From Saururus chinensis (taxonomy: Eukaryota; Streptophyta; Magnoliopsida; Piperales; Saururaceae): DNA of 64,000 bases. Below, one piece after another: positions 1 through 12,512 of this stretch (within the stretch, counting starts at the first letter, position 1; every line of letters begins with the position of its first letter). A program made the position numbers and the translations under genes. The DNA is taken from the NCBI GenBank assembly GCA_035235625.1, contig CP141143.1, forward strand, positions 3,578,501-3,642,500. The letters run 5' to 3'. Below the pieces are notes generated by a model. That model had not been told where the DNA came from. It searched no databases and worked only from the letters and a program-made list of their open reading frames with translations.

Positions 1-1018
1 TCAAAGGGGACTATGATTCAGACTCCAATTGGCAGATGGTGGAATATGTCTTTGACAAATTCAATTCCCAAGGTTGTGGTTGGGGATTGAGATTGTATAA
101 TGCTGTCCTTGAATCACTTTGGTTCTTGGGACAGAGGGCACGAGCTGCTAGAGTTCTCCATGAAGCAACAAAGCGTGGCCTTTTTCCAGAGCTCTGTCGT
201 AGAAGTAGGCTCCTCTGGTCTGTTGATGTGCATAGGTATTGTGGAAAAGTAGTTTTTCTGCCAGTTTAATCCTTTTGAATATTTGCCCATTTGGCCATCT
301 ACATTAAAATGTGTTCTTTCTTTAGGATGTCAGTAGGTGGCGCCCTGACAGCTATTTCAGTGTGGCTTAATCACATTTATGACATGTTTGCTCATGGCGA
401 AGACCTTCCTCATCTTGCAGCTGTGGTAGTAGTGTAAGCCACCTCCACCCTCTCTTTTGTTAATTTAAAAGATTTTCCATCGCTAAATGGCAATCCACCA
501 ATTGGTGCTCACCACACATAATTTTGCATTTTATGGTGTTTGGGAGTCTTCAAGCTTCCAAACCCTGGCAATCACATAATTCTTTCTTAGAACTTTTGAT
601 TGACAAAAGCCTTCTCTGAATCGAATCTGGCGGCATTGTGATTTGCCTACAAAAAATCATTATTGTGCTTTTTTCTTTATCCAGACGGGGTGACATGGAG
701 AGAAGCACTGTAACAAAGGAGTTCCCAGTTGCGAAGGCAGCATATTCGTTCCTCAAGGATGAGGTATCGTCACTGTTTAATTTTCCTGGATGGAACAAGG
801 GACGAATTGTCTGCAATAGATCACAGCTTAAAAAGGTTTTATCAAATTCAGAGCCATATGCAAATGGATCAGTTAAAAATCAGTTAATTAACATGGTAAA
901 TTCAGATTTTCCCCTTCCGGGTACAAGAATATTTACTAATAGGCCCAGAGCCGTGGACAACAGTGACTCTGATTCTGAGATGGGCTTCAGGGGAGAACTG
1001 CTTGCCACAGCAATCTGA
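1..1018 (+). CDS. PTAC2: pTAC2-like PPR-SMR protein, 3' end (partial)
   Basis: C-terminal part of a pentatricopeptide-repeat protein with an SMR domain. The 5' part lies outside the window. Coding exons are <3-235, 326-433 and 685-1018, with GT-AG introns of 90 and 251 bases whose phases join correctly; the stop is TGA at 1016-1018. The exons read WSVDVHR, then SVGGALTAISVWLNHIYDMF, then a run of valines and FPGWNKGRIVCNRSQLKKVL, which is the SMR signature region. The tail resembles Arabidopsis PTAC2 (At1g74850) as I remember it. pTAC2 is a plastid nucleoid protein associated with the plastid-encoded RNA polymerase and needed for chloroplast transcription. Other PPR-SMR proteins such as GUN1 are the main alternative, but the residues around FPGWNKGRIVC fit pTAC2 better. 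A 3' UTR probably runs to about 1250. Confidence 0.85.
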
Positions 1019-4000
1019 TTCGAAATGTTAACCCATGCGCTTTAACATTTCGTGGACTGTTGGGTCAGAGGAGATGTTGTGCGGCAGTACCAAGTCGGAG
1101 CGCACTTCTTGTTGAATGTGTTGCCTTGAATATCTTCCGTTGAAAGTCAGCTGCCTGAATTGAACATGCAGGACGAATATGTGAGATCATTTCTGGACTG
1201 CGTGGAGGAAAATTTGCCAAATGTTTTATGTACAGTATATTTATTAGTATGAGAAATTACGTTGATGACTAATACTCGGGTTCCATTTCGATGCATGGAT
1301 TCCGAAGGGAATGGGCTGCTATAGCCTCCTCTTACCCAGGTTTCAATGGTGTAAACCCAGAGAATGGAGATGCCGATGTGTATCGTGTAAAACCAGACTC
1401 GGTCCTTGGTTTCCTCAAAGAAGCCACATGGAGGTCCAGTCTCCCTCGAAGAAGACCTGCATATTGTAACGTACCTCTTCTAATAAGGAGTACCCTCCCT
1501 TATAAACCTTCTTAGCTTTGTCACGTTGCCCACAACGATCTTCTAAAGTGGCTACGCATTAGCCATTATTTGGAGAAAAAAAAGGGGATTTACCCAAAAA
1601 GACTTCATGGTTTTAACCAGGCTTCGTGTAATCCTCAAATTAGATTTACACACATGCCGCGGGTAATGCACACTGTATGTGGGCTTGGTGTAAACCTCAA
1701 ATTAGATACCCCCCCTCGGTTTTGACTCCCCCTCAGCCTCCTTCACGGCTTCACCTGTAGCCCGTCTTTACTACCTCTGCATTTGCCTCTTCCTATGTCT
1801 CTTCCCTTTTGGCTCCTCCCCTTTTTCTTGTCTCATCTGTCTTCTTCCTTGATCTCTTTTTTGTCGGCCTCCCACTTGTTTTTACAACAGGAGACCATCC
1901 ACTTGACAATGAAATCCTATTTGACCTCCTTGTTGTGCTCGTTGTACTCGTTGTACATACTAGACGATAAGAGACTTGCGCTATTTCCCATCCACTCATC
2001 GAAGTCCTCATCCTACTGCCGTAGCCATTGCTTGTAATTGGTATTAGTCGTAGCACCTCCCCATGTGGTGGCAGGATCACCATGCATGTCATAAGTTATA
2101 GGTTAAGTCATATTCTTATACCCATAGGCCTTACACCACTTATGTTAAGAAAATGAAAAGTGTCTTACACCACTTATGTTTGTAAAAGGAAAAGTGAATT
2201 TTATGTTATCAAGTGGGATTTACCTTCACTTTCCAATCAAAAGTGGTGTAAAGCCTACGATGTAGAGAAAATAGAGTATAAATATCATTTTCCTAAGTTA
2301 AAGTATATTGCACCACGGCCAACACCGGTCATGTGGTTGGGAGGGATGTGATTAGGATGGGCTAGGTGACCAAAGCAGTTGATGGTACCATGACCGTTGC
2401 AAAAGCCAAAATTGACCAAAAACTCCCTTTATCACATGGTCTCTCCTCCGGTGCCAGACCCTTCCACTACCATGTTATGCCCTCGTGTCACTTTTGTACA
2501 ACTTTGGCTAGACGAGACTCCTCTTATGTTGTATTGTTTTTTATGTCCTCTATTAATAGAAAAGCTATATTTAGAAAAATAATAATTTTTATTGAAAACC
2601 CATTTATAAGAGAAAATAAAATAAACTTATGATACTCTTTTATAAATATCTAACTATTTAAATAAAATAAAATAAAGTTATTAATATGGAACACATTTTT
2701 TTGCCAAATGGAGCTATTAATGTAGGATGGAAGGAGTATTATGAGAAGAGCTTGACTAGGCTTTGCAACAAGAGCCCTATGACATAGGCTCCGAACATAG
2801 TACGTAGAAGAAAATTTGCCATCTATGTGTAGTTACCATGTACCATGATCTCAATTTTTTTTAAGAAAATATTTTTATAGCACCATAATCCCTCTTAAAT
2901 TGGCTTTAGACCTTCTCTAGGGCAGTCACATATGAGTGCTCTCACAATAGTCCAATGTATTATAAACATTCACATGAATTTTTTATAGCACATTGGGCTA
3001 TTGTGAGAGACTCACATTACTTCACATGAGATCTGAAGGGCCCCCATTCTTATGACGCATATACCACTATGTGGGAAGAATCTCCCTTCTGATAGTGAAT
3101 CAAGTGTAAGCTCTATATGTTAGTGTTAGTGTTATTGATGATAATGTGCACTATTGTATATACCGTCAATTTAAAATACCAATGGCTCTCATTGCAAAAT
3201 TTATGCTCATTGTCATAAAAGAGCAGGAAAAACTCTTCCCACTCCGCTCGGGTAAAATAGGTCTAGGAGGATGTGGGCCTTTTGTAAGGCCTCATTCCTA
3301 CATGTAGGAGGAAAAATTATTTAGTGGCATCGTCACACCCTGCCACACCCCCTTGACAAAAACCAAGTCTAATAAGGTGGGACACAGTGCAACGTTGCGG
3401 AAGACTAACCCATCTTGAGTTCTCATTGAAGCACATAGTATGTGTCCTTTGTACAAAAGTAAAAAAGGTAAAAGAGATTAATTAGCCATCTTAGTCCAAC
3501 ACAATACTCATAAAAATCTATAACGAATATAGTCTCAAACCCTAAGGCTACAACATATCTAAAATTATTATAGGTTATCTAAAGTATGAAATAAAGTCAA
3601 GTTTACGATCATCATATCACAAAATTAATCTAAAATAGCCCAAGCATCTAGCCCCCTTTCATGGCGCATGCCCATTATAAAATTCGATGTAAAGACTACC
3701 ATGAGCACCTACATAATACAATATACAACCCCAAAATAAAATTATAAATAAAATAGGGGTGAGCATAACTCAGTAATGGTTTTAAAACGAAATATAAGCC
3801 TATGATAATACCACATGTATTATCAATTTAAACATGAATCACATACTCATTTTTTACACCTGTGCATTATGAGATAAATCACATTCTATATACCCATTCA
3901 CGCCACCTCTACATCATAGGTTTATTTATAATTTATAACACATGCACATAACTTGTGGAATTATTTAAATTTTATGGTTAATTTACATCATGCATGAAGC

Positions 4001-4640
4001 AAGTATAAATATTCACATTCACTTTGTATAATTAAGTGTATCAAACTATATTCCATCTTGTAAGTTTAAGTATAATTATTTCATAAACGTTATGGGTAAC
4101 ATAAGCATCATTGTCTTTGCACAAATAAACAAATTTATATTTCTTGAAGCAAGAAAGTGGCTGATGATTAGACAAGATAACATTTGATATATGGCAGTGT
4201 TCCCGAATGCATGCTTATTGATTGAGCAGGCTTTGCGGCCTTGGCCTTGATTCTAGATAAGCTGATTTGCCTTGTGTACCTATCACGTTCTCATATGTGA
4301 AATTATTATTCGGTGTATCAGTTATATGAAAGTTGATCAAATTAGCCACAAGAAAGGTCTGAATCCTTGAGAACCAATGTTCATTTGACCTGTGTGCATG
4401 GAGTATTTAGACATGACCCCGCATTGTGAGTCGATTAACATGTGTTTTTTTCAACAGCATGAAGTTTAAGGCGATGCATTTCACATCTAGTCTTTCGTAT
4501 ATACTCCCTCCACCCTATATTAATAGCTCCAATAAAAAAAATATTCCATATTAATTGCTCCATTTCCATAATTGAAGGTGTTAAATAGGTCTCTAATGCA
4601 TCTCACCCACTTAATTTAGCTCCAATCTCCTTCCGCCCAA
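1019..4640. other. AT-rich intergenic region
   Basis: No gene is recognisable here; the short ORFs have no family signature. The first 200-250 bases are likely the 3' UTR of the upstream gene. A degraded Stowaway-type end lies near 2700-2740 (GGATGGAAGGAGTA), and a half-copy with the opposite end lies at 4503-4565 (ACTCCCTCCACCCTATATTAATAG). The rest is low-complexity, A+T-rich sequence. Confidence 0.5.
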
Positions 4641-5189
4641 ACTCTAGGTGCAGAGTTCTCCATGGCATCGTCATTTTCGTCCTCCAGAATCTGCTTATGC
4701 TTCTTCTCTATTTTTGAGAGCGTCTCATCCTTTTCAGCAGCACTCTTCTCCAAATTCCCAGCATTGACAGTTTTCTTTGCGAGATCATCTCTCAAACTAC
4801 TAACGGTTGCTTCTAGCTGTGAGACCTCAATGGCAACTTCATAATTCCACTATTCCATCTATTCTCGAGCCTTAGTCCAGACTTCTCGCCATGTCAAGCT
4901 GTTTGAGGAGCTTGTCCACAATCTCATTCGACCTTTTGATCACTCCATAAGCAATGACGGGCAATCCATTGAACTCCTACGACCTCGGAAGCCCAGCAGT
5001 GAAAGTCCTGTAATTGGCAATCTTCCCGGAGACTTTCTTGATCCCCCTCTGTAACGACCCATTTTTCGGTTACACTTAACTTGGGTGGGTTAAGGGTAAT
5101 TTAATAATTTGAGGTTAGTGTTAGGGGGTTTCATTAGGTGAAATCCCCGTATCCGGGTAGAGCTCGGAGTAACGAGTGTAACGAATCGA

Positions 5190-5630
5190 AGAACACACGA
5201 AACGGAGGTCAAGAACGAAAGTTATGACCTCGGGAAGTGTGCCACATGGGCGGGGCCTGCTCAAAAAGTGCGGGATAACCTACCCATGTGTGGTCTAGTT
5301 TCAAAGGGCTCGTCGATACGAGTCTATCGGTACTAAGAATGTACGAAACGGAGGTCGGGAGCGAAAGCTACAGCCTCGGGAAGTGTGCCACATGGGCGGG
5401 GCCTGCTCGAAAAGTGCGGGATAACCTACCCATGTGTGGTCTAGTTTCAAAGGGCTCGTCGATACGAGTCTATTGGTACTAAGAACGCACGATTCCTACC
5501 TCGGGAAAAATGTCATATGGGCGGGACCCACTTTGAAAGTGCGGGATGACCTACCCATGTTTTGGTCTTATTTTGAAGGGCTCGTTGACACAAGTCCATC
5601 GGTATCAAGAGCGTGCGATTCCAACGTCAA
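5190..5630. repeat. Three tandem ~130-146 bp units inside solo LTR
   Basis: Copies begin near 5227, 5373 and 5503 with CCTCGGGAA followed by a CCACATGGGCGGG-like block, then CTACCCATGT and GGGCTCGT(C/T)GA. The spacing is 146 then about 130 bases. The related LTR at 61401-63791 appears to carry only one unit. Confidence 0.8.
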
Positions 5631-5690
5631 GGTTGGAAGTTATCGCGTTTTGAGGTTGAAATATTATTTAAATAAAATAATATCTTTCTG

Positions 5691-5875
5691 GATAGGATCA
5701 ACGACGTAGTGGATAGGATTGCTGACAAAGTGGATAGGATTGATAGTGGATAGGATTGCTGACAAAGCGGATAGGATCGATAGTGAATAAGCTTGTTGAC
5801 AAAGCAGATAGGATTGATAGTGGATAGGATTGCTGACAAAGTAGATAGGATTGCTGACAAAGCGGATAGGGTTGA
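5691..5875. repeat. Short tandem repeat GGATAGGATTG / CTGACAAAG
   Basis: Repeated blocks of GGATAGGATTGCTGACAAAG alternate with GGATAGGATTGATAGT, giving a mixed period of roughly 16-36 bases. They lie just upstream of the LTR TATA box at 5908. Confidence 0.8.
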
Positions 5876-6349
5876 CACATGTCAACCTCACATCTATCCA
5901 ATTCTTTTATAAATAGCATCCTTGACATCCAGAAGAAAGGGGAGGAAGGAGAATTCTCTCCCACGTTTTCCTATTTCTCTCCCATGTTCAGAAACTTATA
6001 TTCTTCGTTTCTCACTCATTTTAAGTCCGATTCGAGTCATTCTTGAGGCGTTCCTAGCTAATTTGAAGGTGATCTACGCAATGGCATAGTCCATCTCTCA
6101 AGTTGGTACTCCTAGAAGAGAGGAACGAACCGGGGCAAGAGGAGGCTATGTCTGCTGTCTCCGGAAGGGGAGGACACCCAGAAATGAGCAGCCCGAATAC
6201 CGCTACCTCGTGAGACATCAGGGGAGTAAGAGTTTCTTACCTCCTATTTTAATTATTTAACGACATATGCTAGTTATGACGTGTTATGATATGATCCATA
6301 TGTTTGCTATGCTTATATGATATGATGTGTGCTTTCATGTCATGATGTG

Positions 6350-6500
6350 TGTTGTCTCGCTCTACGGGAGAGCGAGACGTGTGGTGTGTGTTCGTTCTCG
6401 GCTCAGTGATGGAGCGAGACGTGTGAATGTGATCTATCCGCTCTGGAATAGAGCGAGGCATGTTGTGGTGGTCGTGTGGTGCTCGTCTCTATGATAGAAT
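6350..6500. other. Group of CTCGCTCTA-type hairpins in LTR
   Basis: TCTCGCTCTACGGGAGAGCGAGAC at 6355-6378 forms a near-perfect hairpin. It is followed by weaker versions near 6393-6420, 6440-6460 and 6483-6505. The same kind of set is found in the related LTR at about 61843-61953. Confidence 0.7.
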
Positions 6501-9072
6501 GAGATGTGTGTTGCCGGTGTTTTATCGGGTTTTTGTATAACTCCGATTAAATATTCGGAGATATGTATTTTATATGTATGTGTTTTTGGTATGCCGGTTG
6601 TATGTAGTAGCCAATAGGATGAACTACGTCCGGATCCGATCGTATCGGAGTAACATCGTGGATGTTATCCTATATGTACGTAGGCAACCAACGACAATGC
6701 AACGTTAGCCCGGTCCGAATTAGTTATATAATTATGCCAGTTCTTGCCTACGCGCAATAGAGCGCTAAAGTTCTGTAGCGCGTAGAGGAACGAAAAGACT
6801 CTCACACTCAGAGTGTGCCGCTCTTGGTTCTGGGTTTGGTTTTTATCGTTTTCGGACCCCCGGCCCGGGTCGGTTCTCGGGTCGGGGCGTGACACCCTCA
6901 CAACCAATTGGGCAGCGGATTCAATCTCCCACAATGAAGCATTCCTCAACTTGCCCACCTCCTCCACATGCTACAACACCTCATCCCTATGCTTTTGCAG
7001 CCTCCTCCCTTGCCCGCACAACCTCTGCCAATTCAGCAGATAGCTTCTCATTCAACCTCAACACCTCCTCCTTCTCCCTCCCTGCCTCGTCCCGCTTCTT
7101 GATAGCCTCGTGCGCTAGCACCTAGAACCAATTGAACGCGGCTTGGTTGTAATGTCCAAGAAATTTTAGGTATTTTTTCTAGATTTTTCCCTTTTTTTGG
7201 AATTTTTAGGAATTTGCAGAATTTGGGGTATGTAGAACAATTTTTGGGCTATGCAGAAAGATCTGCAGAGCCCATTGCAGGCCCAATTAAGTGGTGGACG
7301 GACCACTTAATTTAGGAGGGTTTAAACCACTTAGGAGTCCCTATCCTACTTGGTTTAATCCTTACCCAATTAAGCCCTAATCTCCTCTTTATAAATTTGG
7401 ATGTTCTCCTAGTTCTAACTCTAATTTTTGCCCTAAAAAAATTAGAGAAGAAATGTGGTTGATGGTGGAGCTCCTGTGATTGTGGATCGACAGCAAATCG
7501 GCGTTTGAGGTAAGATTGCTGCCTTAGTTTCGAGTCAAGATTAATGACTATTTTATTGGATGTAAAATTGCATAATTAGTGAAATTCTGCACTCTGTGAT
7601 GATTAATAGTATAATCAGTATATTGCAGAGATTACTGTTCAAGTTACAGTAAATCTGCAACAGTAATCTCCACAGTGAATTAATGAAATTATGGTGAACT
7701 TCATTACGGTGAACTTCGCCACCGACCACTGTTGCACCCCTCTCCACCAGACGAAGATTTCCAACCAACAATTTTGGTGGCCGGACGGAGTCTAACAAGG
7801 CGGACGTTTTGTGGAATGTTAAAAAAAAAACATCAAAATGATGAATGAAAGGGAAACATTCGACTAGATCTATTCTTCTCGGCCTTGAGTTCGTAGCTGG
7901 TGTGTAGCCCTTGATTTACAACCAAATTTACGTGTTGTTGAAGGTCGAGCTCGGCGGCCTTGCAGCAGATGTAAGGACCCTCATCTTTAAACCGGTTTTG
8001 ATTTTTATTTAATTATGGGTTATCGTGCAATTTACGTGTTTTCTGATCTTATTCGGTGATTTCATAAATAAATAGAGTTTGTGATGGTTTTAACCAAAAT
8101 TAACTTCAATATTAGTGGTTTTAAGTGATTTTAAACCAAATGTGAATTTTTGAGATTTTTCGGAATTTTTACTATTTTCCCAAAAAAAATTATGGTTTTG
8201 GCGGGACCCCTGTGGGCCCCACGGTCGAAAATTTTATTTTTGTGTTAAATAAACCTAGACATATACTTAAAGTCACACAAAAATTTTCAGAATTTTATTA
8301 GGCTTAATTCGTGCTTAAATTTGCAAAATAACCACTTTTAGCCTACTTTTCATATTTACACCCCAAAACTTACCTTTGCCTACCCCAACCCTTACTATAA
8401 AAGGGCAAACCTGAGCCATTTCCATTTTTGGGAATAGGCTAAGGAAGGAGGTCTGGCCTAATCCCCACTTAGGCCCGAATTAGAAGCCGATTAAGGTAAG
8501 CTTGCTCTAATTAAGCACTAATCCATGACTTTTCTCTTAATTTCTTCTAAATCTACCATTTTCCCCTTGATTCAATTCGTTTTTGACCATCAAAAGCTAC
8601 TGATTTGTGTTTTACTACAAACCCTAACATTCAAAATTCGATTTTTACTACCAACAAGCCCTAGATCTAAGATTTAATTAGGGATTTCTTAAGTAAATCG
8701 ATTTCCATTGGTGTTTAATTCAAACTCATTGTATTTTCAAGGATTTCAAGAAGGGTGACTCTTCAATCCGAGCTTAATCAAGTGCTGAGGTAATGGGTCT
8801 TCAAAATCTCTGTTTATCCATGGTAAAACTCTTCATTTTTGGCTTATTTCGAAATGGTTTGCTTGATTTAGTGTGTTAATGGTAAGATTAGAAAATAGAA
8901 TTATTTAATCCCGATTTCCTAGGGTTTTGCATTATTATGGTTTGGTTTGATATTCTGGAAGTCAATGAGGACTTTTGATGATGTTTAGGGTGTTAGATGT
9001 GGATTTGAAGTGTATTCTATGGTGTTTCGGTTTGGATTTGCGAAAGGAAGAAGATGACTGTTCTGTCGTGTT

Positions 9073-9172
9073 GGCGATCGATCGGCCTTGCAGGGCGATC
9101 GATCGGCTGAACTGAAAATTTCAAATTTTTGCGTGTAACCGATCGAACGGCCTGAAGGGCGATCGATCGGCT
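9073..9172. repeat. Repeated CGATCGATCGG palindromes
   Basis: GCGATCGATCGGC occurs three times, plus a variant ACCGATCGAACGGCC, within about 100 bases. The motif core is self-complementary. No function is evident. Confidence 0.6.
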
Positions 9173-10435
9173 ACACAGAAAATTTTATGTTGTGTGTATG
9201 ATGCCTATTTTGATGATTCCACTTTGGCTTGCCAATTTTATATGAATGTGGAGTGTTTTAAGCTATGTTAGGCTACTGGAAATGCATGCTATTGAGTTTA
9301 TAGAGTTGAGACATATGCTTAGAGATGGTGGGATGACTTATGTTTGTGGCATGATGTTGGAATCGTTATCTTGAAATTATGAACGGTTGTTTCCCTTTGG
9401 ATAAGCATATATTTTCAGTAGGACTACAATCATTGTTGGACTGATTTGTCATGATGAATTGTGATTAATGGTGTGTGAATGTTGGTGATTGCCATGACTC
9501 AATGATGAAATGAGTGATGTTATAGGTGTTTAGCCTTTGTGGTTGAGTTTTGCATTTAACTATGATTTCAACGATTCTTCTACTATGATTTCCGCTGGAA
9601 TTCATGTTTAGGTAGAAATTCACATGTGTAGTGTGGTAGTGAGTTGATTTTCAAGCATGTTAATATGCATTATGTGAAAGGCTTCTACTAGTTACACACA
9701 CATGTGGGGGTTAAATGATGATGTTGAAGCTTAATATCGTGATTATGAATGATGCATTAGGGGCTGGTGAGAGCACTTATCATGATTAGGGTTCATGTAT
9801 GCTTTGCCCACGCATGTACCATGCTGCACGCATCATGAAAATGGATTTCCAATTGAGGCTTCATCGTGATTAATCGAATTTGACCGATTGGATGCAATGT
9901 GATGGAATTGCGTGCCGGGTTTATCGGTCGTGGATTAATCGCAAGTTGATTGGTCCGAAAGGACATATTTTGATTTGAAGTTCCTGTGTGGAACGATTTG
10001 GAGTTCCTGTGTGGAACGAGTGCACTCCCCGGGTTGAGTCTTGTTTAATGGAATGATGTGGGGACGAGTTGTGTACTTGTCTTGCGGATATGTGAGAATA
10101 TTATTATGTGTGTCATCTGGACCCTGAGAATCCAGTGTGGTATGCCGTGTGCACCCCGCTACCACGTGTTCTAGGGTTCTTTGTGTGAGAACTCGGGCTC
10201 TTCCCTCCGCAGGAGATGTCCCTGGGCGAACACCCCTGCTCTAGATTCTCTGTGAGAATGGGACATCCTTGGCCAGGATCGTCTGTGGCGAGCAGTATTA
10301 GGGATTGACAACCCCGATCTTTCTTGAATTCTTGTGTAGAATTTTGTACCATGACACGCCTTCGTGGCCTTGTCTATGCTCCCGTCTGTGTGACATTAAA
10401 GTGTGATTACTCCTTGATGGAGGTTGATTGTGATG

Positions 10436-10757
10436 ATGCTATGCATGTGGATTATGTATGTTAGAGATACATCCATGCATGCTGATTTTGATGTTATGCA
10501 TGTGGATTAGGTATGTTAGAGATACATCCATGCATGCTGATTTTGATGTTATGGATGTGGAATATGTATGTTAGAGATACATCCATGCATGTTGATTTTG
10601 ATGTTATGCATGTGGAATATGTATGTTAGAGATACATCCATGCATGTTGATTTTGATGTTATGCATGTGGAATATGTATGTTAGAGATACATCCATGCGG
10701 GATTGGTTATGATGTGAATGCATGTGGGAATATGTATGCTAGAGATACATCCATGCA
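10436..10757. repeat. 55-bp tandem repeat, about six copies
   Basis: The block GTTAGAGATACATCCATGC recurs with offsets of 55 bases at about 10460, 10515, 10570, 10625 and 10680, then 58 bases later in a variant copy. The array lies within the nested LTR. Confidence 0.85.
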
Positions 10758-11971
10758 GGTTGAATTATGCATTTTTATGCAGTGTTAAGTGATATGAATG
10801 TGTGATCGAAAGTGATGCACCATGTAAATCTTTGATCCGAAACGATCTCATTTCTAAGCTATCGTATTTTCTACGTTGACAGTGATATTAAAACCATTGC
10901 TGAGTGTTAAAACTCACCCCTCTTTTGTGTTTTGATTTGGGGCTGCGTGGTACGACACGCAGACGGACAGGATTGCCTTTTTGAGGAAAGGTCAGAGGTA
11001 GCTTGGGTGTGATGATGGAGATCGTTGCGTGACTTATCATCGTTCTTTCATGCTTTATGTTCGAACCTTTGTGTAGGGTTCTTGTTGTGGTTTTATGTCA
11101 CATGTTACAGTTATGTTTGCTTATGACTTATTTTGAGCCGGTGTGGGCTTTACTTAACTAAGTTTGTGGGTTTGAGATTGTTGTTTACTTTGTGATAAGC
11201 AACACCTTTTTCTTCCCTTTTATTTACTCTTGCTCAAAGGATTGTGCGCACTCCGTGTTGCTGTTAATCGCCCGTGGTTAGGGATTAAGTCTTCCGCTAG
11301 AATCGTTTCTCAATTTCACTTCGTCGCCCCCGCGCGCTTGACCGGCCCTTGGACCGGGTTCGGCTCAGGTCGGGCATCGCCGGGGCGTGACAGCAGTGGT
11401 TTTCTGGTGGGAGTTTTCGCTGCCTTTTCTTCTGGTTGGCGGTTGCACGGAAGTAGTCACTGGACGGCGGCCGGAGCGATGCTTCGCGCTTTCAGCCTCC
11501 AGTCGTGTCCCGCTCCGGCGAACCCTGCTGCCGCCGTAAGTGCGCCTTGCCGGGCGTGTCCATGCTCGACTGTGGCAACTTCCAAAGTTTTAGGTCGAGG
11601 GATGTTTTGGGGGAGAGCGGCGGTGGGAGCCGATTGATGGTGGCCGGCCACTCCAAAGCCTCTGCCTTGGGTCTCAAGCGAATCTGGAGTGGCCGCTACG
11701 TTCATGCCGGACGCCGCCGTCGCGCGCCTCAGGAGGGGAAGGAAATCACAGATGCGCTGGGCGTCTGGAGGTTGAAGACGACCTCAGGCCGACCCGGCCT
11801 GAGGTCATCTTTTCTGACCCGGCCCGAACCAGGCCACTGGGCTAGGCCCAATGGGCCGGGTTCCAGGGCCCAAACCCAAAAAAAAAAGAAATTTACATTA
11901 GAGTAAATTATGTCAAACGTGTTCTGGGTAGAGGTGCCAGTTGGACTTATTGAATCGTAGAAAAAAAAATA

Positions 11972-12088
<117 letters not shown>

Positions 12089-12489
12089 GTATCCTACCTA
12101 GTACATATATGTGCAGTATGGTACATATGAACTATTTTTGAAATATAAGTGGAATTCAACCGTTCTGTCAGCCCGAGCCCTATGCAGACAGTGAAGCTAG
12201 GCTTCTTAGTGATTGTTGAGCCTGAAACACAAATAGTTATGGCTAAATTAATTATGAGTTGTTAGACTTTATTAACTTGTTCTATGTGTATAGTTGCATC
12301 TTGAGAATTAATGCATAGAAATTAATACAGAATAATGGTTAAGGGTAGAAGGCTTTGGATTGGGGGTTGACACCTAATTAAGATAAAGACTAAATTCCCC
12401 TTAAAGGGGTCAAAAACCCATTTATAAATTGAATAGAGGTTCTGACCTGACATTTGACTTGGTTGAAGAACCAAGGATGGTTTTTTTTT

Positions 12490-12512
12490 GGGGGGGGGCG
12501 GGAGGGGGGGGG
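12490..12512 (+). other. Poly-G tract
   Basis: A run of guanines interrupted only by C and A. It follows a run of T. It could form a G-quadruplex, or its length could be partly a sequencing artefact. Confidence 0.6.

Larger units (their letters stand above)
5050..6894. mobile_element. Solo LTR, Ty3-type, 1845 bp, TSD CCCTC
   Basis: The element starts TGTAACGACCC and ends GGGGCGTGACA. It is flanked by a perfect 5-bp duplication, CCCTC, at 5045-5049 and 6895-6899. There are no internal retroelement genes, so it is a solo LTR left by recombination between two LTRs. A TATA box (TATAAAT) is at about 5908-5914. The ends suggest a Ty3/gypsy lineage. Tandem arrays occur at about 5190-5630 and 5691-5875, and a set of small hairpins at about 6350-6500. 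It is related to the LTR at 61401-63791 on the other strand: the first ~150 bases and the region around GGGCTCGTCGATACGAGTC are clearly shared. Confidence 0.9.
7970..11392. mobile_element. Nested solo LTR, 3.4 kb, near-TSD GCAGA/GCAGT
   Basis: It starts TGTAAGGACCC and ends CCGGGGCGTGACA, the same 3' end style as the LTR at 5050-6894. Flanks are GCAGA (7965-7969) and GCAGT (11393-11397). No retroelement proteins are readable. A TATA box (TATAAAA) is at 8396-8402. Inside are repeated CGATCGATCGG motifs (9073-9170) and a 55-bp tandem array (10436-10757). It sits within the element at 7148-13459, so it is younger than its host. Confidence 0.8.

Noticed and set aside
1291..1515. Possible 74-aa ORF downstream of the pTAC2-like gene
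   Set aside because: No family signature and no splice or codon support; likely chance.
5627..5964. Repetitive Leu/Ser/Tyr-rich minus-strand ORFs
   Set aside because: Caused by the GGATAGGATTG tandem repeat inside the LTR.
11230..11906. GC-rich ORFs around the 3' end of the nested LTR
   Set aside because: They run across the LTR boundary at 11392, and the frames on both strands overlap, so they reflect composition and not genes.
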